This document shows positions 16,941-25,277 of a DNA stretch of 64,000 bases, one piece after another. How positions within the stretch are numbered: position 1 is the stretch's first letter; every line of letters begins with the position of its first letter. A program made the translations under genes and the position numbers. This DNA is from Lachnospiraceae bacterium (GTDB lineage: Bacteria; Bacillota; Clostridia; Lachnospirales; Lachnospiraceae), in NCBI GenBank assembly GCA_025758065.1, contig CP107199.1, forward strand, positions 1,032,001-1,096,000, given 5' to 3'. The notes beneath the pieces were generated by a model. That model was not told the origin of the DNA. It was given only the letters and a program-made list of their open reading frames with translations, and searched no databases.

Positions 16941-18182
16941 TCATCCAAATGCAGTCCATGCCGGGAGCATGATCATTACCATGACCACTCCCAGAAGCAA
17001 AAACAATGGTACCAGCAGTTTTGTCCCTGCTTTTTCGCCCATACGCCGGGCCTGATGCTTGCGCTGTTCAAATGCCTCTGCCATTTCCAGCCTTAATGTT
17101 TCCCGTAAATTTTTCGAACCATTTTTCCGGTTCTGTTCTAAAAGCCCAGAAAGCTTCATGTACTGCTGCAGACCGCATCTGGTGCCAAACTCTGCAAAGG
17201 CTTTTGCCTCTGAGATCCCGCTTTTTAGCTGACTGCCTGTAATATACATTTCTTCATATACATAATGCATTTCACTGCGCCCTTCATTTACTGCCCTTTT
17301 ATAATCCTCTGCGATCTTATCCCAGGCAGTACGTATGCTCATTCCTGCTCCTAAAAAGATGATCAGCCTTGAAAGCATTTCTGAATGATCCATTAAAAGC
17401 TGGTTTTTCCTGTCTTCCTCTGTCTTTTTAATTTCATTCTTTTCTTTTAGGCAAAGTAAAACTGCTGCCGCAGCACCTAAAAAACTCATCTGTATAAAAA
17501 CAGGCCGCCTGGGCACATGATAAGAAATGCTTCTCCCTTCATATTCAGAAGGAAGTGTAAATACCTGCTGCTCCTGCTGTAACTCTTCTTCCTGAAGAAG
17601 CCGGTCAGCAAAGTCTTTGATCAATTGCTCCTTCTCTGTATACAATGGTGGGGTTACAGTCACAAATAGGTCATATTCCTCTGGCCAGCTTCCATCACTC
17701 ATCCTTACTGTCAGGCAGATCTGCTGCGAATAACCATTTTTTTCCAGTTTTTCTGTATGCAGTGTCCCGTCATTTTCTAATATTTCCGGCTCTGATGACT
17801 GCCAGCTTAAGGAAATACCGTACCTGGGCCACTGGGTCATAAGCTCCAGATCATGCTGTACCTCGTTAATAGAAATATTCTCTCCACGTATCATTTCAGG
17901 GATCTGATCCAGTATTTCTTTATATAAGTTATAAGCTTCTTCTTTTGTATAATGTTTTGGATAGATCCGCAGGTCAAAAGGAATATCCCCGCCTTTTTCC
18001 ACCAGTCCCCTTACATACAGCTCCTGTTCCTGATAGCTTTCATCTGCTGCCGGACGTTCAAGTACATTTCCTTCCTTTATCACAGGATCCCTTTCCTGAA
18101 GGATCCAGGCAGCAGCACCAAGAAACATGCCGGTGCCAACACAGAGCAGTTGTTTTCTCCAAACTTTTATCTTTTTCCACAT
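16941..18182 (-). CDS. TadC-like type II secretion F-domain protein with Ig-like N-terminal extension
   Basis: The 413-residue protein has an N-terminal helix (LLCVGTGMFLGAAAWIL) and then a ~200-residue extracytoplasmic region. That region includes LSWQSSEPEILENDGTLH and ICLTVRMSDGSWPEEYDLFV, which resemble an atrophied bacterial Ig-like domain. A second helix (MSFLGAAAAVLLCL) leads into the cytoplasmic T2SF domain (~250-385, LSRLIIFLGAGMSIRTAWDKI) and a final helix LLVPLFLLLGVVMVMIML. The F domain should form the inner-membrane platform with TadB. Ordinary TadC lacks the Ig-like insertion. A GAGGG site lies before the ATG. Confidence 0.8.
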   Translation of the reverse strand: MWKKIKVWRKQLLCVGTGMFLGAAAWILQERDPVIKEGNVLERPAADESYQEQELYVRGLVEKGGDIPFDLRIYPKHYTKEEAYNLYKEILDQIPEMIRGENISINEVQHDLELMTQWPRYGISLSWQSSEPEILENDGTLHTEKLEKNGYSQQICLTVRMSDGSWPEEYDLFVTVTPPLYTEKEQLIKDFADRLLQEEELQQEQQVFTLPSEYEGRSISYHVPRRPVFIQMSFLGAAAAVLLCLKEKNEIKKTEEDRKNQLLMDHSEMLSRLIIFLGAGMSIRTAWDKIAEDYKRAVNEGRSEMHYVYEEMYITGSQLKSGISEAKAFAEFGTRCGLQQYMKLSGLLEQNRKNGSKNLRETLRLEMAEAFEQRKHQARRMGEKAGTKLLVPLFLLLGVVMVMIMLPAWTAFG

Positions 18183-18220
18183 TTTCCCTCTGTCCCATTT
18201 TATATACCTTCAGAATCTTT

Positions 18221-19120
18221 CTATATGGGAATATCCAGGATCCTTTTTGCAAGATACACAGCACCCACATACACCCCCAGGCAGACCGTCATACAGATCC
18301 GGCCAAGCCATGTATGATACATGGTCTGGAAAAAGCCCGGAGATGTAAGGTCTATATAGAGGATGATGCCAAAGGGAATGCCATTCATGATCTTCTGCTC
18401 AAATACTCTGGCTGCTGTCATAGTATGTATCTCTTCCTGGACCTGTATTTTATCCCGGATAATACCAGCTGTCTGACTGATAATATCTGTCAGTTCCCCG
18501 CCGCTTCTTTTTGCAGCTGCAAAAACCTGGGCAAACTGGTCTATATCCTGTATCCCGCTGCGCCTTCCCATATCTGCCAAAAGGAGTTCCACCGGCCGGT
18601 TCATCCGGATCCCTGCTGCAATATCTGCAAATTCTTCTGTTATCATCCCCTTTGGACCGTACAGCACTTCCAGTTCCTTTACACTCATGAAAAAGCTATT
18701 TTCCAGGGAATATCCGGCACTTAAAAATGAGGATAATACCAGTATCCCTTCTTTAAACTGAAGAGTCAGCTGGCGGATCTTCTCTTTTTGCAGATCCTTC
18801 TTTTTATAAAAAGGATAATAAAACGCTGCAGGAAGGAACAGAAAAAATGCTGCTATACTTCGGTAAAAGGTATAGGCGCAAAGACTATCTGCTATAACAC
18901 CAAATATTGTAAACCGCAGCCATTCTTTAGAGGAAAGCCGGTATTTCCTGTAATCAGGCGGTCTGGCCCTGTTTGTCCCATTTTGTTTTTTAATTCCCGG
19001 CAGATATTTCTTATCCGCATACGTCTGCCAGTTTATCCCTTGCTTTAAGTTCCCCGCATTTTTTAAGCCTTTTTTCTTTTCTGTCATAGAAAAAAAGAAC
19101 TTCCTGTCCCACCTTTCCAT
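18221..19120 (-). CDS. tadB: TadB-like type II secretion F-domain protein
   Basis: The ~299-residue protein has an early helix pair (WLRFTIFGVIADSLCAYTF and SIAAFFLFLPAAFYYPF). The T2SF domain follows (~120-245, with LVLSSFLSAGYSLENSF and AKRSGGELTDIISQTAGII), then two terminal helices. It is the platform partner of the TadC-like protein. The start at 19120 follows AGGGGG with good spacing (19126 is the alternative) and lies inside the last ~110 bases of the cpaF fragment, so the two frames overlap. In the undisturbed operon it would be coupled to cpaF; the 21.9-kb insertion now separates it from the operon's upstream genes. Confidence 0.8.
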   Translation of the reverse strand: MERWDRKFFFSMTEKKKGLKNAGNLKQGINWQTYADKKYLPGIKKQNGTNRARPPDYRKYRLSSKEWLRFTIFGVIADSLCAYTFYRSIAAFFLFLPAAFYYPFYKKKDLQKEKIRQLTLQFKEGILVLSSFLSAGYSLENSFFMSVKELEVLYGPKGMITEEFADIAAGIRMNRPVELLLADMGRRSGIQDIDQFAQVFAAAKRSGGELTDIISQTAGIIRDKIQVQEEIHTMTAARVFEQKIMNGIPFGIILYIDLTSPGFFQTMYHTWLGRICMTVCLGVYVGAVYLAKRILDIPI

Positions 19121-19339
19121 TTTCATATCCCCCTATCTCCACAATAGACAGCACTTTTCTGCTCCCGTCCTTTAACCTCCCCAGATGGACCATAATATCC
19201 AGTGCCGATGCGATCTGGCTGCGGATGGCATCCAATGGCAGGTCTGCTCCCATAAGTACCATAGTCTCTAACCTTGAAAGCATGTCCTGCGGACTGTTCC
19301 CATGGCCTGTAGACAAGGAACCCGGATGTCCTGTATTCA
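19011..19339 (-). pseudogene. cpaF: tadA/cpaF pilus ATPase, 3' fragment
   Basis: Read on the minus strand, the frame from 19339 gives NTGHPGSLSTGHGNS and then SPQDMLSRLETMVLMG, LPLDAIRSQIASALDIMVHLGRL and a C-terminal tail. This is the exact continuation of the CpaF secretion ATPase whose 5' part ends at 41229 in LDMLQA. The conserved Met codon between them (LQA-M-NTGH) is split by the inserted element. On its own the fragment has no start codon with a ribosome site except inside the frame, and no ATP-binding motif. Confidence 0.92.
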
Positions 19340-19488
19340 GGCTCTTTATATGGACTCCCTATGTTCCCATCATGCAGAAATACAATATCTGTACTTAATA
19401 CACAATGTATATAACGTTATTATCTTGCCATTTCACAGTTGCAAAAAGAAAAGAGAACCTTTCACAGCCCTCTTTCATATCGACTTTC

Positions 19489-19785
19489 TCATTCATTTGT
19501 CATACTCAACAGTTTTGCAACCAATGTCTCTAAACTTTTTCCCAAAACTGGGACAAAGTCTGGTATTGCACCAAATGCCATCCCAATTATTATCATTCGA
19601 CCACATTCTCTTACAGATTCCAATGCAAATCCATAACTCAAAACACCTGTCAGAATAAATATAATTGATAAAAAGTAAAGCAAAATATTTCCCAATATCA
19701 TCGGAATTTTTAATAACCAGTGAATCAATGTCATTACTGCAAGAATTAAATATAAAAACACTTTTATTATGCACTTAACCAACAT
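19489..19785 (-). CDS. Small hydrophobic membrane protein of the element
   Basis: The 98-residue product is almost wholly hydrophobic in its first two thirds, with two or three helices (VFLYLILAVMTLIHWLL and ILLYFLSIIFILTGVLSYGF). It ends in a moderately polar tail (VPVLGKSLETLVAKLLSMTNE). GGGAGGG lies seven bases before the ATG, supporting translation. No family was recognised. It is the last gene before the left end of the element, downstream of tnpV and three 23-base repeats. Confidence 0.6.
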   Translation of the reverse strand: MLVKCIIKVFLYLILAVMTLIHWLLKIPMILGNILLYFLSIIFILTGVLSYGFALESVRECGRMIIIGMAFGAIPDFVPVLGKSLETLVAKLLSMTNE

Positions 19786-19813
19786 TTTTAATCCCTCCCT
19801 TTTTTATCTTTCC

Positions 19814-19882
19814 GGACAGCAAGAATCTTGCCATCCGGACTTCCACTTTTTTGCTATCCGGGCTGCAAAATTCTTGCTATCC
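19814..19882. repeat. Three tandem 23-base repeats
   Basis: Units at 19814-19836, 19837-19859 and 19860-19882 each start GG and end TGC(T/C)ATCC. Units 1 and 3 are closest and contain an AAGAATCTTG / AAATTCTTG palindrome-like core. The units are exactly 23 bases with no gap, and lie between tnpV and the small membrane protein near the left end of the element. They could bind an element-encoded protein such as DUF6262 or a recombinase; this is inference. Confidence 0.65.
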
Positions 19883-19893
19883 AATACAGTTCA

Positions 19894-20274
19894 TTATCCT
19901 TTCGTGTATATCATTTCCGTCAAAATCATCTCTTCTGCATCATGACAAAGGGTATTCATCCTCCTTGTCCATTCCATGTTGTCCTGCCTTTTTAATTTCT
20001 CTGTAATTCCTTCTTTCTCCATCATCTGTTTTACTAATTGTTCTTCTCTATCCCTTGCTTCTGCATCAATCTGATTCAAATGCTCGACAAGTTTTCCTTG
20101 TAACAACAATATTTGATATTTTGCCTTTCTATGTTCCTGTAAATAGCTTTTACGAAGCATCCCATATTTCCCATAAGTTGGTTCGATATCTGTAAGTGCC
20201 AATTCTGGCAAATAATAATCACCACATAACATATAAGTAAGTCCATTTTTCTCATCATAAATTTCGTTCTGCAT
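19894..20274 (-). CDS. tnpV: Transposon-encoded protein TnpV
   Basis: The 126-residue protein closely follows the TnpV pattern known from Tn4451-type and other clostridial transposons: GDYYLPELAL near residue 18, YGKYGMLRKSYLQEHRK, then LVEHLNQIDAEARDREE and KEGITEKLKRQDNMEWTRRM. Its function in transposition is not established. It lies 20 bases after the DUF6262 gene and is co-oriented with the recombinases, so it belongs to the transposition operon. Confidence 0.85.
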   Translation of the reverse strand: MQNEIYDEKNGLTYMLCGDYYLPELALTDIEPTYGKYGMLRKSYLQEHRKAKYQILLLQGKLVEHLNQIDAEARDREEQLVKQMMEKEGITEKLKRQDNMEWTRRMNTLCHDAEEMILTEMIYTKG

Positions 20275-20294
20275 AAAATATTCTCCTTTTCTTC

Positions 20295-20702
20295 CTATAA
20301 TTGGTCGTACATCTTCAACAGTGTTCCCTTTTTCATTTGACTATATTTCACTTGTAATTCTTCATATTTTTTCTGTAGATTCTCATATTCGTTTTTCGGA
20401 ACACTATCGGATAATTTCTGTTCTAAACTCTTAATCCGTGCTTCCTGTGCTTTTGCAATAGCATCGCTTTTAGGATTTCGCAATATCATTCCCTGTTGTT
20501 TTTCCTTCAATTCCATCATGACCTGTTTCACATTCGGATTATTATAGAAAAAACCTCTGGAAAGTCCTGTTAATTTTGTAAGTTCAGCAACTGAAATTTT
20601 TATATTTTTTCTATACATTGTTTCAATAGCTGTTATTGCTGTTTCCGTCATTTCCGCACTTTTTTCTTTTGCCAGTGCTACCATTTTATCGTGTTTCTGC
20701 AT
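20295..20702 (-). CDS. DUF6262 / TnpC-like transposition accessory protein
   Basis: The 135-residue protein has a helix-turn-helix-like N-terminal half (ISVAELTKLTGLSRGFFYNN, ~37-56) and a C-terminal coiled coil (~85-125, LEQKLSDSVPKNEYENLQKK). This matches DUF6262 proteins, the counterpart of TnpC in Tn554, which influences efficiency and orientation of transposition there. GGAGGG precedes the ATG. It overlaps the third recombinase by 17 bases, which implies coupled translation. Confidence 0.85.
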   Translation of the reverse strand: MQKHDKMVALAKEKSAEMTETAITAIETMYRKNIKISVAELTKLTGLSRGFFYNNPNVKQVMMELKEKQQGMILRNPKSDAIAKAQEARIKSLEQKLSDSVPKNEYENLQKKYEELQVKYSQMKKGTLLKMYDQL

Positions 20703-22194
20703 TTTCCTTTTCCCTCCTGTATTGTGCTAATAATTCATTCATTTCATCTCGTACAGCCTTTGTATCCTCCGCTAATGCTTCGTTTCTTAACCGCCGATAA
20801 TGTGGTATGGTTCGTGTATCCTTATGCCCCAACAGCCTTGCAATGCTATCATCATCTAATTTCATTTCTGTAAGTTTTACTCCAAAAGTGTGTCTAAAAC
20901 GATGTGTACGAAACTCAAAATAATTTCCATTATCATCCCTGATATCATTTTCATAAATCATGATATTTACATGATATTTCAGCATTGAATCTGTATATAA
21001 TTTCCCATTATCTTGCAGAAAAATATATTCTGAATCTGGATGGTCCTTTTCTGAAACTTCTATTGCTTTTCTAATCACTTCTGCCAGCTGATCGCTGACT
21101 GGTCTTTTGTATTTCCTTGTTTTATGCTGGAGAATAGTTATAAAATAATGCCCAGATTTCTCAGATAAGCAATCCCTTCGCAAAGTCAACGTATCCTCTA
21201 TTCTTGTACCGAGCATCTGATGTATTATTAGACATCTTCCTAACTGGGGCTTTAATTTTGTTAATGCACTATTAAATCTCCTGATTTCTGCATCTGAATA
21301 CGCTTCTGGCAAAGCGTTGTCATATGCTCTGCAATCACTGGACAGAAAAAGATTGCATAAATTTTCTATTTCCAGTTCCCGCCCAATTTCATCCAGCAGA
21401 TTATCCAAAACCGACAGTTCTGTTGTGTAACTGACTGATGTAAGACCGGTATCCGTTTTTATATAAACCAGATAATCTTCTATCATATCCCTGCTAATTT
21501 CTGTAAAATGCTTTACTTCTGGAAACCGATCATACATAAATCTAGCAAACCGACGGAATCCACACAATTCGCCTTTTATACTACCCATTGCTTTTGTCTG
21601 GCAGTGGCTATACAATATTCTCTTTATTATCTCTTTAAATTCTCTCTGCCTAATCTCACGAAAATCTAATCTATATCTTCCACGAATCGGATTACTCCTT
21701 GGCACAATATCCAGCTTTCTCATATCCCATACATCTTTTTCATTTTCTGGAATATCTGCTGTTTTACACTTCACAACATACTCATAATACATTTTCAGAA
21801 AAGAAACCTGAGCGCTATTTTGTTGCTCAACATTCCGCCTATCCGGTCTATTTCTTCTAACGTACAGCGCCAATCCTTTTTTATATAAAAATGCTTTATA
21901 GCTTCTCTCCAGTTCTTCCCATTTTTTATCAGTAATGCTGCTACAGCTTGTACACTTCTCATTCAGAAATTCTTTCAACAGATCAAATCTGTAAATATCA
22001 TTTACGGCTGTTGATAATGATAAACGTCTACATCTATCATCGATATACCCATAAATCTCATCCTGTATCTTTTCATTACGAATCTCTGATATGTAGTACA
22101 CCCTGTTTTCCTTCCATTTCAGCCCAGCCAACTGTTTTTCTGTAGCTTGTTGATAACAGTCATAAGAAATCAAATTAATATTACCTTTCATCAT
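20686..22194 (-). CDS. Tyrosine recombinase 3 of the trio
   Basis: A 502-residue site-specific recombinase. The catalytic domain holds Arg in MLGTRIEDTLTLRRD (~335), the H-x-x-R box HRFRHTFGVKL (~430) and GHKDTRTIPHY with the nucleophile Tyr (~467). All catalytic residues are present. The N-terminal ~270 residues include a SAM-like core-binding domain (MGSIKGELCGFRRFARFMYD). It starts at ATGATG after AAAGGAG and overlaps the second recombinase by 14 bases. Three adjacent intact recombinases are typical of Tn554 relatives and RIT elements, where they act together at the element ends. Confidence 0.9.
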   Translation of the reverse strand: MMKGNINLISYDCYQQATEKQLAGLKWKENRVYYISEIRNEKIQDEIYGYIDDRCRRLSLSTAVNDIYRFDLLKEFLNEKCTSCSSITDKKWEELERSYKAFLYKKGLALYVRRNRPDRRNVEQQNSAQVSFLKMYYEYVVKCKTADIPENEKDVWDMRKLDIVPRSNPIRGRYRLDFREIRQREFKEIIKRILYSHCQTKAMGSIKGELCGFRRFARFMYDRFPEVKHFTEISRDMIEDYLVYIKTDTGLTSVSYTTELSVLDNLLDEIGRELEIENLCNLFLSSDCRAYDNALPEAYSDAEIRRFNSALTKLKPQLGRCLIIHQMLGTRIEDTLTLRRDCLSEKSGHYFITILQHKTRKYKRPVSDQLAEVIRKAIEVSEKDHPDSEYIFLQDNGKLYTDSMLKYHVNIMIYENDIRDDNGNYFEFRTHRFRHTFGVKLTEMKLDDDSIARLLGHKDTRTIPHYRRLRNEALAEDTKAVRDEMNELLAQYRREKENAETR

Positions 22195-23911
22195 CTTCTA
22201 CTCCTTTCAATTTAAATGACTGATTTCTTGAAAAATATTTATCTTCAGCCGATACAATACGTTCCGGCATGAAATCAATGTACTGTTTTGTCATATTCTC
22301 ACTTGAATGTCCCAGATAATCTCGTACCCCTTGTATAGAAACTCCATTTCCGTACATTGAAGTTGCAAGGTTATGTCTGTAATCGTGTGCTCTAAAGATA
22401 TAATCTCCACAGGCAATCCCACGAGCCTTACACTCCCGAATCATCTGATTTGAAAATGTCTGTCCATTAAATGCACCACCTTTTTTATTTTTGAATAAAT
22501 ACTCCCCATTTTTTATTCCGTACTTTTTTTCATAATCGTTCACCAGTCCAACCAATAAACTCGGAACAGGAATGACTTTTTCCCTCCGCATTTTGCTTTG
22601 ATATATGCGCATCCAATTCTCATTGCCTTGTGAATAAAAGGCTCCCGATTTTATTGTACAAACCTCGCTTTTCCTAATTCCTGTGCAAAACAAAATCAAA
22701 TACATCAACTGTAAATGCTCTGGGAATGCCGGCAACTCCTTAATCAGATGAGCAATTGTTTTTTCTGGAACACTTCTTTCGTTGTGTTCTGGAAAACCTT
22801 TTTTTAAAAATCGTTCCGGATAAAACTTCAACACTTCAATATTTTTCATTTTCAAAAACTGTAGAAATGTATGTATATGAGTTATATATCGGTTAAACGT
22901 GGAATATTTAATATCGGACACATCCAAAATAGATACATAATCCGCTATATCTTGTATCTCCAGTTCAGTTACTTTCTTACTCTGTCCATCCAGATATTTT
23001 AAAAATTGTGAAATAAAACTTATTGTATTTCGGATATTTGATAAAGACAGATCAGATATCCCAACTAAATATTTTGCGTATAATTGTAAATACCAACGAT
23101 TTTCTTTTTCGTAAATATTAATAAATGAAAGACTTTTAACAGGTGAACTGGCATTGATTCTTGATTTATCAAACTGAAACCTATCCATATACCAGATACA
23201 TGCTTGCCAATTTATCTCTGAATCTGTTAGAAATAACGTTCTTCTCGCAAACTCAACAATCTTAGAAGCCTGTTTTTTTATAATTTCTGACTCCTTGTTT
23301 AAATACAGATAAAATCTGTTTTCATCTGCCTGTTCCATTTCTTCAATATCATCTATTCCGTACTTATCGCAAAACCGTACAAGTGCTTTTAATGGTTCTA
23401 AAAAATATCTTCGATGTCTTTGTACCTTATCCATATTCAGAATTTCACACAGCAATATTTTTGTCTGTCGCACCAACTGTGATGAATGTATCCTCGTTAA
23501 GTCCCATAACAAATCATTCTTATCGACCACCTGACGGAAAGATTGTGCTTTCTTCTTATTGGGGACATACAGCAAAAACAATTTGTCTTGCTTAAAAAAC
23601 TCCTGTTCTACAGAGAAAGGATTTCCTTGTGAATAGACATCCGGCATATTTTCTATTTTTAAACGATCAAATAAGCTCATTAATTCCACTTTATATTTTT
23701 CTGAAATATCCTCTTTTTCAAGAGACTCCATATACATTTTTCTCGTTTCATAGTTAATATCTGCAGTACACTGTATATCTGTATACTGAAAAAATTTATA
23801 TAACCGGTTATAGTATTTTGCTTCTCCATTCGTAACTAAAGATATTTCTTCCTTTAATTTCTCAGATATTTTTTCCTGATATAACTTCGGAACAATTTTT
23901 AATACTGCCAA
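22181..23911 (-). CDS. Tyrosine recombinase 2 of the trio (TnpB-like)
   Basis: A 576-residue protein that starts at a TTG with AAGGAGGG upstream. The catalytic residues are Arg in LFCTGIRKSEVCTIK, the box HDYRHNLATSMYG, and GHSSENMTKQY with the nucleophile Tyr. The long N-terminal part (~300 residues) is longer than in most integrases, as in TnpB of Tn554 (~630 residues). A core-binding-type segment KYSTFNRYITHIHTFLQFL precedes the catalytic domain. It starts 18 bases after the stop of recombinase 1 and overlaps recombinase 3. Confidence 0.9.
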   Translation of the reverse strand: MAVLKIVPKLYQEKISEKLKEEISLVTNGEAKYYNRLYKFFQYTDIQCTADINYETRKMYMESLEKEDISEKYKVELMSLFDRLKIENMPDVYSQGNPFSVEQEFFKQDKLFLLYVPNKKKAQSFRQVVDKNDLLWDLTRIHSSQLVRQTKILLCEILNMDKVQRHRRYFLEPLKALVRFCDKYGIDDIEEMEQADENRFYLYLNKESEIIKKQASKIVEFARRTLFLTDSEINWQACIWYMDRFQFDKSRINASSPVKSLSFINIYEKENRWYLQLYAKYLVGISDLSLSNIRNTISFISQFLKYLDGQSKKVTELEIQDIADYVSILDVSDIKYSTFNRYITHIHTFLQFLKMKNIEVLKFYPERFLKKGFPEHNERSVPEKTIAHLIKELPAFPEHLQLMYLILFCTGIRKSEVCTIKSGAFYSQGNENWMRIYQSKMRREKVIPVPSLLVGLVNDYEKKYGIKNGEYLFKNKKGGAFNGQTFSNQMIRECKARGIACGDYIFRAHDYRHNLATSMYGNGVSIQGVRDYLGHSSENMTKQYIDFMPERIVSAEDKYFSRNQSFKLKGVEDDER

Positions 23912-23929
23912 GGTAATCCCTCCTTCCTT

Positions 23930-25036
23930 TTACAGAAAATCTGCAATTTGGTATAAATCTTCATTATTTGAGTAGTATTGATCTGTTGCTTCTATCAATC
24001 GTTCATTATTTTCACCCAAGTATTTAATGGTAGTTTCAACTTTCTTATGCCCCAGGGCAAAACGAATGTCATTCAAATCCCATCCTTCTTTTCTTCTTTC
24101 CTCCGCAAAATAGTGTCGGAGCTGATGCGGATGGGAATTGATATCCGTTTTTTTGGATAGTCTTTTCAACATGCTATACACAGAATCCGCATCTAATGGC
24201 TCTCCTTTGTTTTTTCCAGTCAATTTTGTAAATAGATACTCCGAGTTCATCAGACTTTTTCGATTATCAGAAATGTACTTAACCAAGAACTCAAAAGTTG
24301 TATTACTTAACAAAGCCATTCTATATTCTGCATTTTTTGCTCTTGCCAAGTTGGTATTGGATTCACGATACCTTACCCGAACCGTCCTTCTTTCAAAATC
24401 AATATCTTCGGTATAATGGATTCCCAGAATTTCCCCTAATCTAAGACCGGTTTCTGCCATCATTGCTATCAGCAATCGATCTCTATCATTCGTACAGGCA
24501 TTTATCAGCTCCTGTATTTCTTCGGATGTTATTTCTTCCAGATTAGGTTCTTCTTCTTCTTTGAAGAAACCTTTAAACGAATTCACTGCATTTTGATGAT
24601 TTACTCCCATACTGTCAAAATACGATACTTTTTTTACTCGTAAGACTTTAAGCATTGGCAAAACATCTTCCAGTGCCAAAAACTGGTAGTATCTGAAAAC
24701 TGCACCAAGATACATATTGCAGGTCTTATTGCTCGTTTGTGTATTATGCTCAGTATGCTTTCCACTCTTAACCCAATACAAGAAATCAATAAAATGTTTA
24801 TTCTGCTCTGAATAGGATAGCAATGTAATCTCATCCAATCCTATCGTTTGCTCCTGCAGATAATTGTAATAATATGAAAGTGCGAAGGCTGCGGATTTTA
24901 CAGTATTCGGAGAAGCATTAATCTGATCCAGATGCTTCAAATACTTTGATGGAAGAATTTCAATTTCTTCAATATCAGAAATAATCAAAAAACGTGGTCT
25001 ATTATCTTTCAAAATCGAAACAACCCTATATTTCAA
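23930..25036 (-). CDS. Tyrosine recombinase 1 of the trio (TnpA-like)
   Basis: The start is a TTG at 25036, eight bases after AGGAGG. Upstream in-frame codons would read through the operator repeats at 25070-25088 and lack a ribosome site. The resulting 368 residues match TnpA of Tn554 (~361). Catalytic residues are Arg in AETGLRLGEILGIHY, the box HPHQLRHYFAEERRK, and GHKKVETTIKYLG with Tyr. The N-terminal SAM-like domain is seen around ASPNTVKSAAFALSYYYNYL. It is the first gene of the transposition operon and is divergent from an HTH regulator. Confidence 0.9.
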   Translation of the reverse strand: MKYRVVSILKDNRPRFLIISDIEEIEILPSKYLKHLDQINASPNTVKSAAFALSYYYNYLQEQTIGLDEITLLSYSEQNKHFIDFLYWVKSGKHTEHNTQTSNKTCNMYLGAVFRYYQFLALEDVLPMLKVLRVKKVSYFDSMGVNHQNAVNSFKGFFKEEEEPNLEEITSEEIQELINACTNDRDRLLIAMMAETGLRLGEILGIHYTEDIDFERRTVRVRYRESNTNLARAKNAEYRMALLSNTTFEFLVKYISDNRKSLMNSEYLFTKLTGKNKGEPLDADSVYSMLKRLSKKTDINSHPHQLRHYFAEERRKEGWDLNDIRFALGHKKVETTIKYLGENNERLIEATDQYYSNNEDLYQIADFL

Positions 25037-25060
25037 TCCACAGCCCTCCTTCCTTTCGTT

Positions 25061-25277
25061 TTGATTTATTTGACTTCTTTGACTTCTTAATTCTACATTA
25101 TACACAAAGAAGTCAAAATGTCAATTACGTTTTTGATTTCTTTGACTTTTGCAAGAATATCAATAAAGCATTTTTTGATTTCTTTATGTTTTAAATTGAT
25201 TTTTAGGGATATAATTGATAAGATAAAATACAAGAAGTCAATTTATATAAAGTCAAAGAAGTCAAGAGGAGATTTGC
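25061..25277. promoter_or_regulatory. Divergent operator region with repeated AAGTCAA boxes
   Basis: Between recombinase 1 and the HTH regulator there are at least six copies of AAGTCAA or its complement TTGACTT. Tandem pairs 9 bases apart lie at 25070-25088 (TTGACTTCTTTGACTTCTT) and 25250-25265 (inverse orientation), with further copies at 25106-25124, 25136-25149 and 25231-25241. A TATAAT at 25210-25215 faces the regulator gene. The symmetrical layout suggests cooperative binding of the neighbouring regulator to shut both promoters; that is inference. Confidence 0.65.

Noticed and set aside
19814..19882. CRISPR array
   Set aside because: The three 23-base units have no spacers between them and no cas genes are near.
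25037..25105. N-terminal extension of recombinase 1 to 25105
   Set aside because: It would translate through the operator repeats and lacks a ribosome site, whereas a TTG at 25036 has AGGAGG at good spacing.
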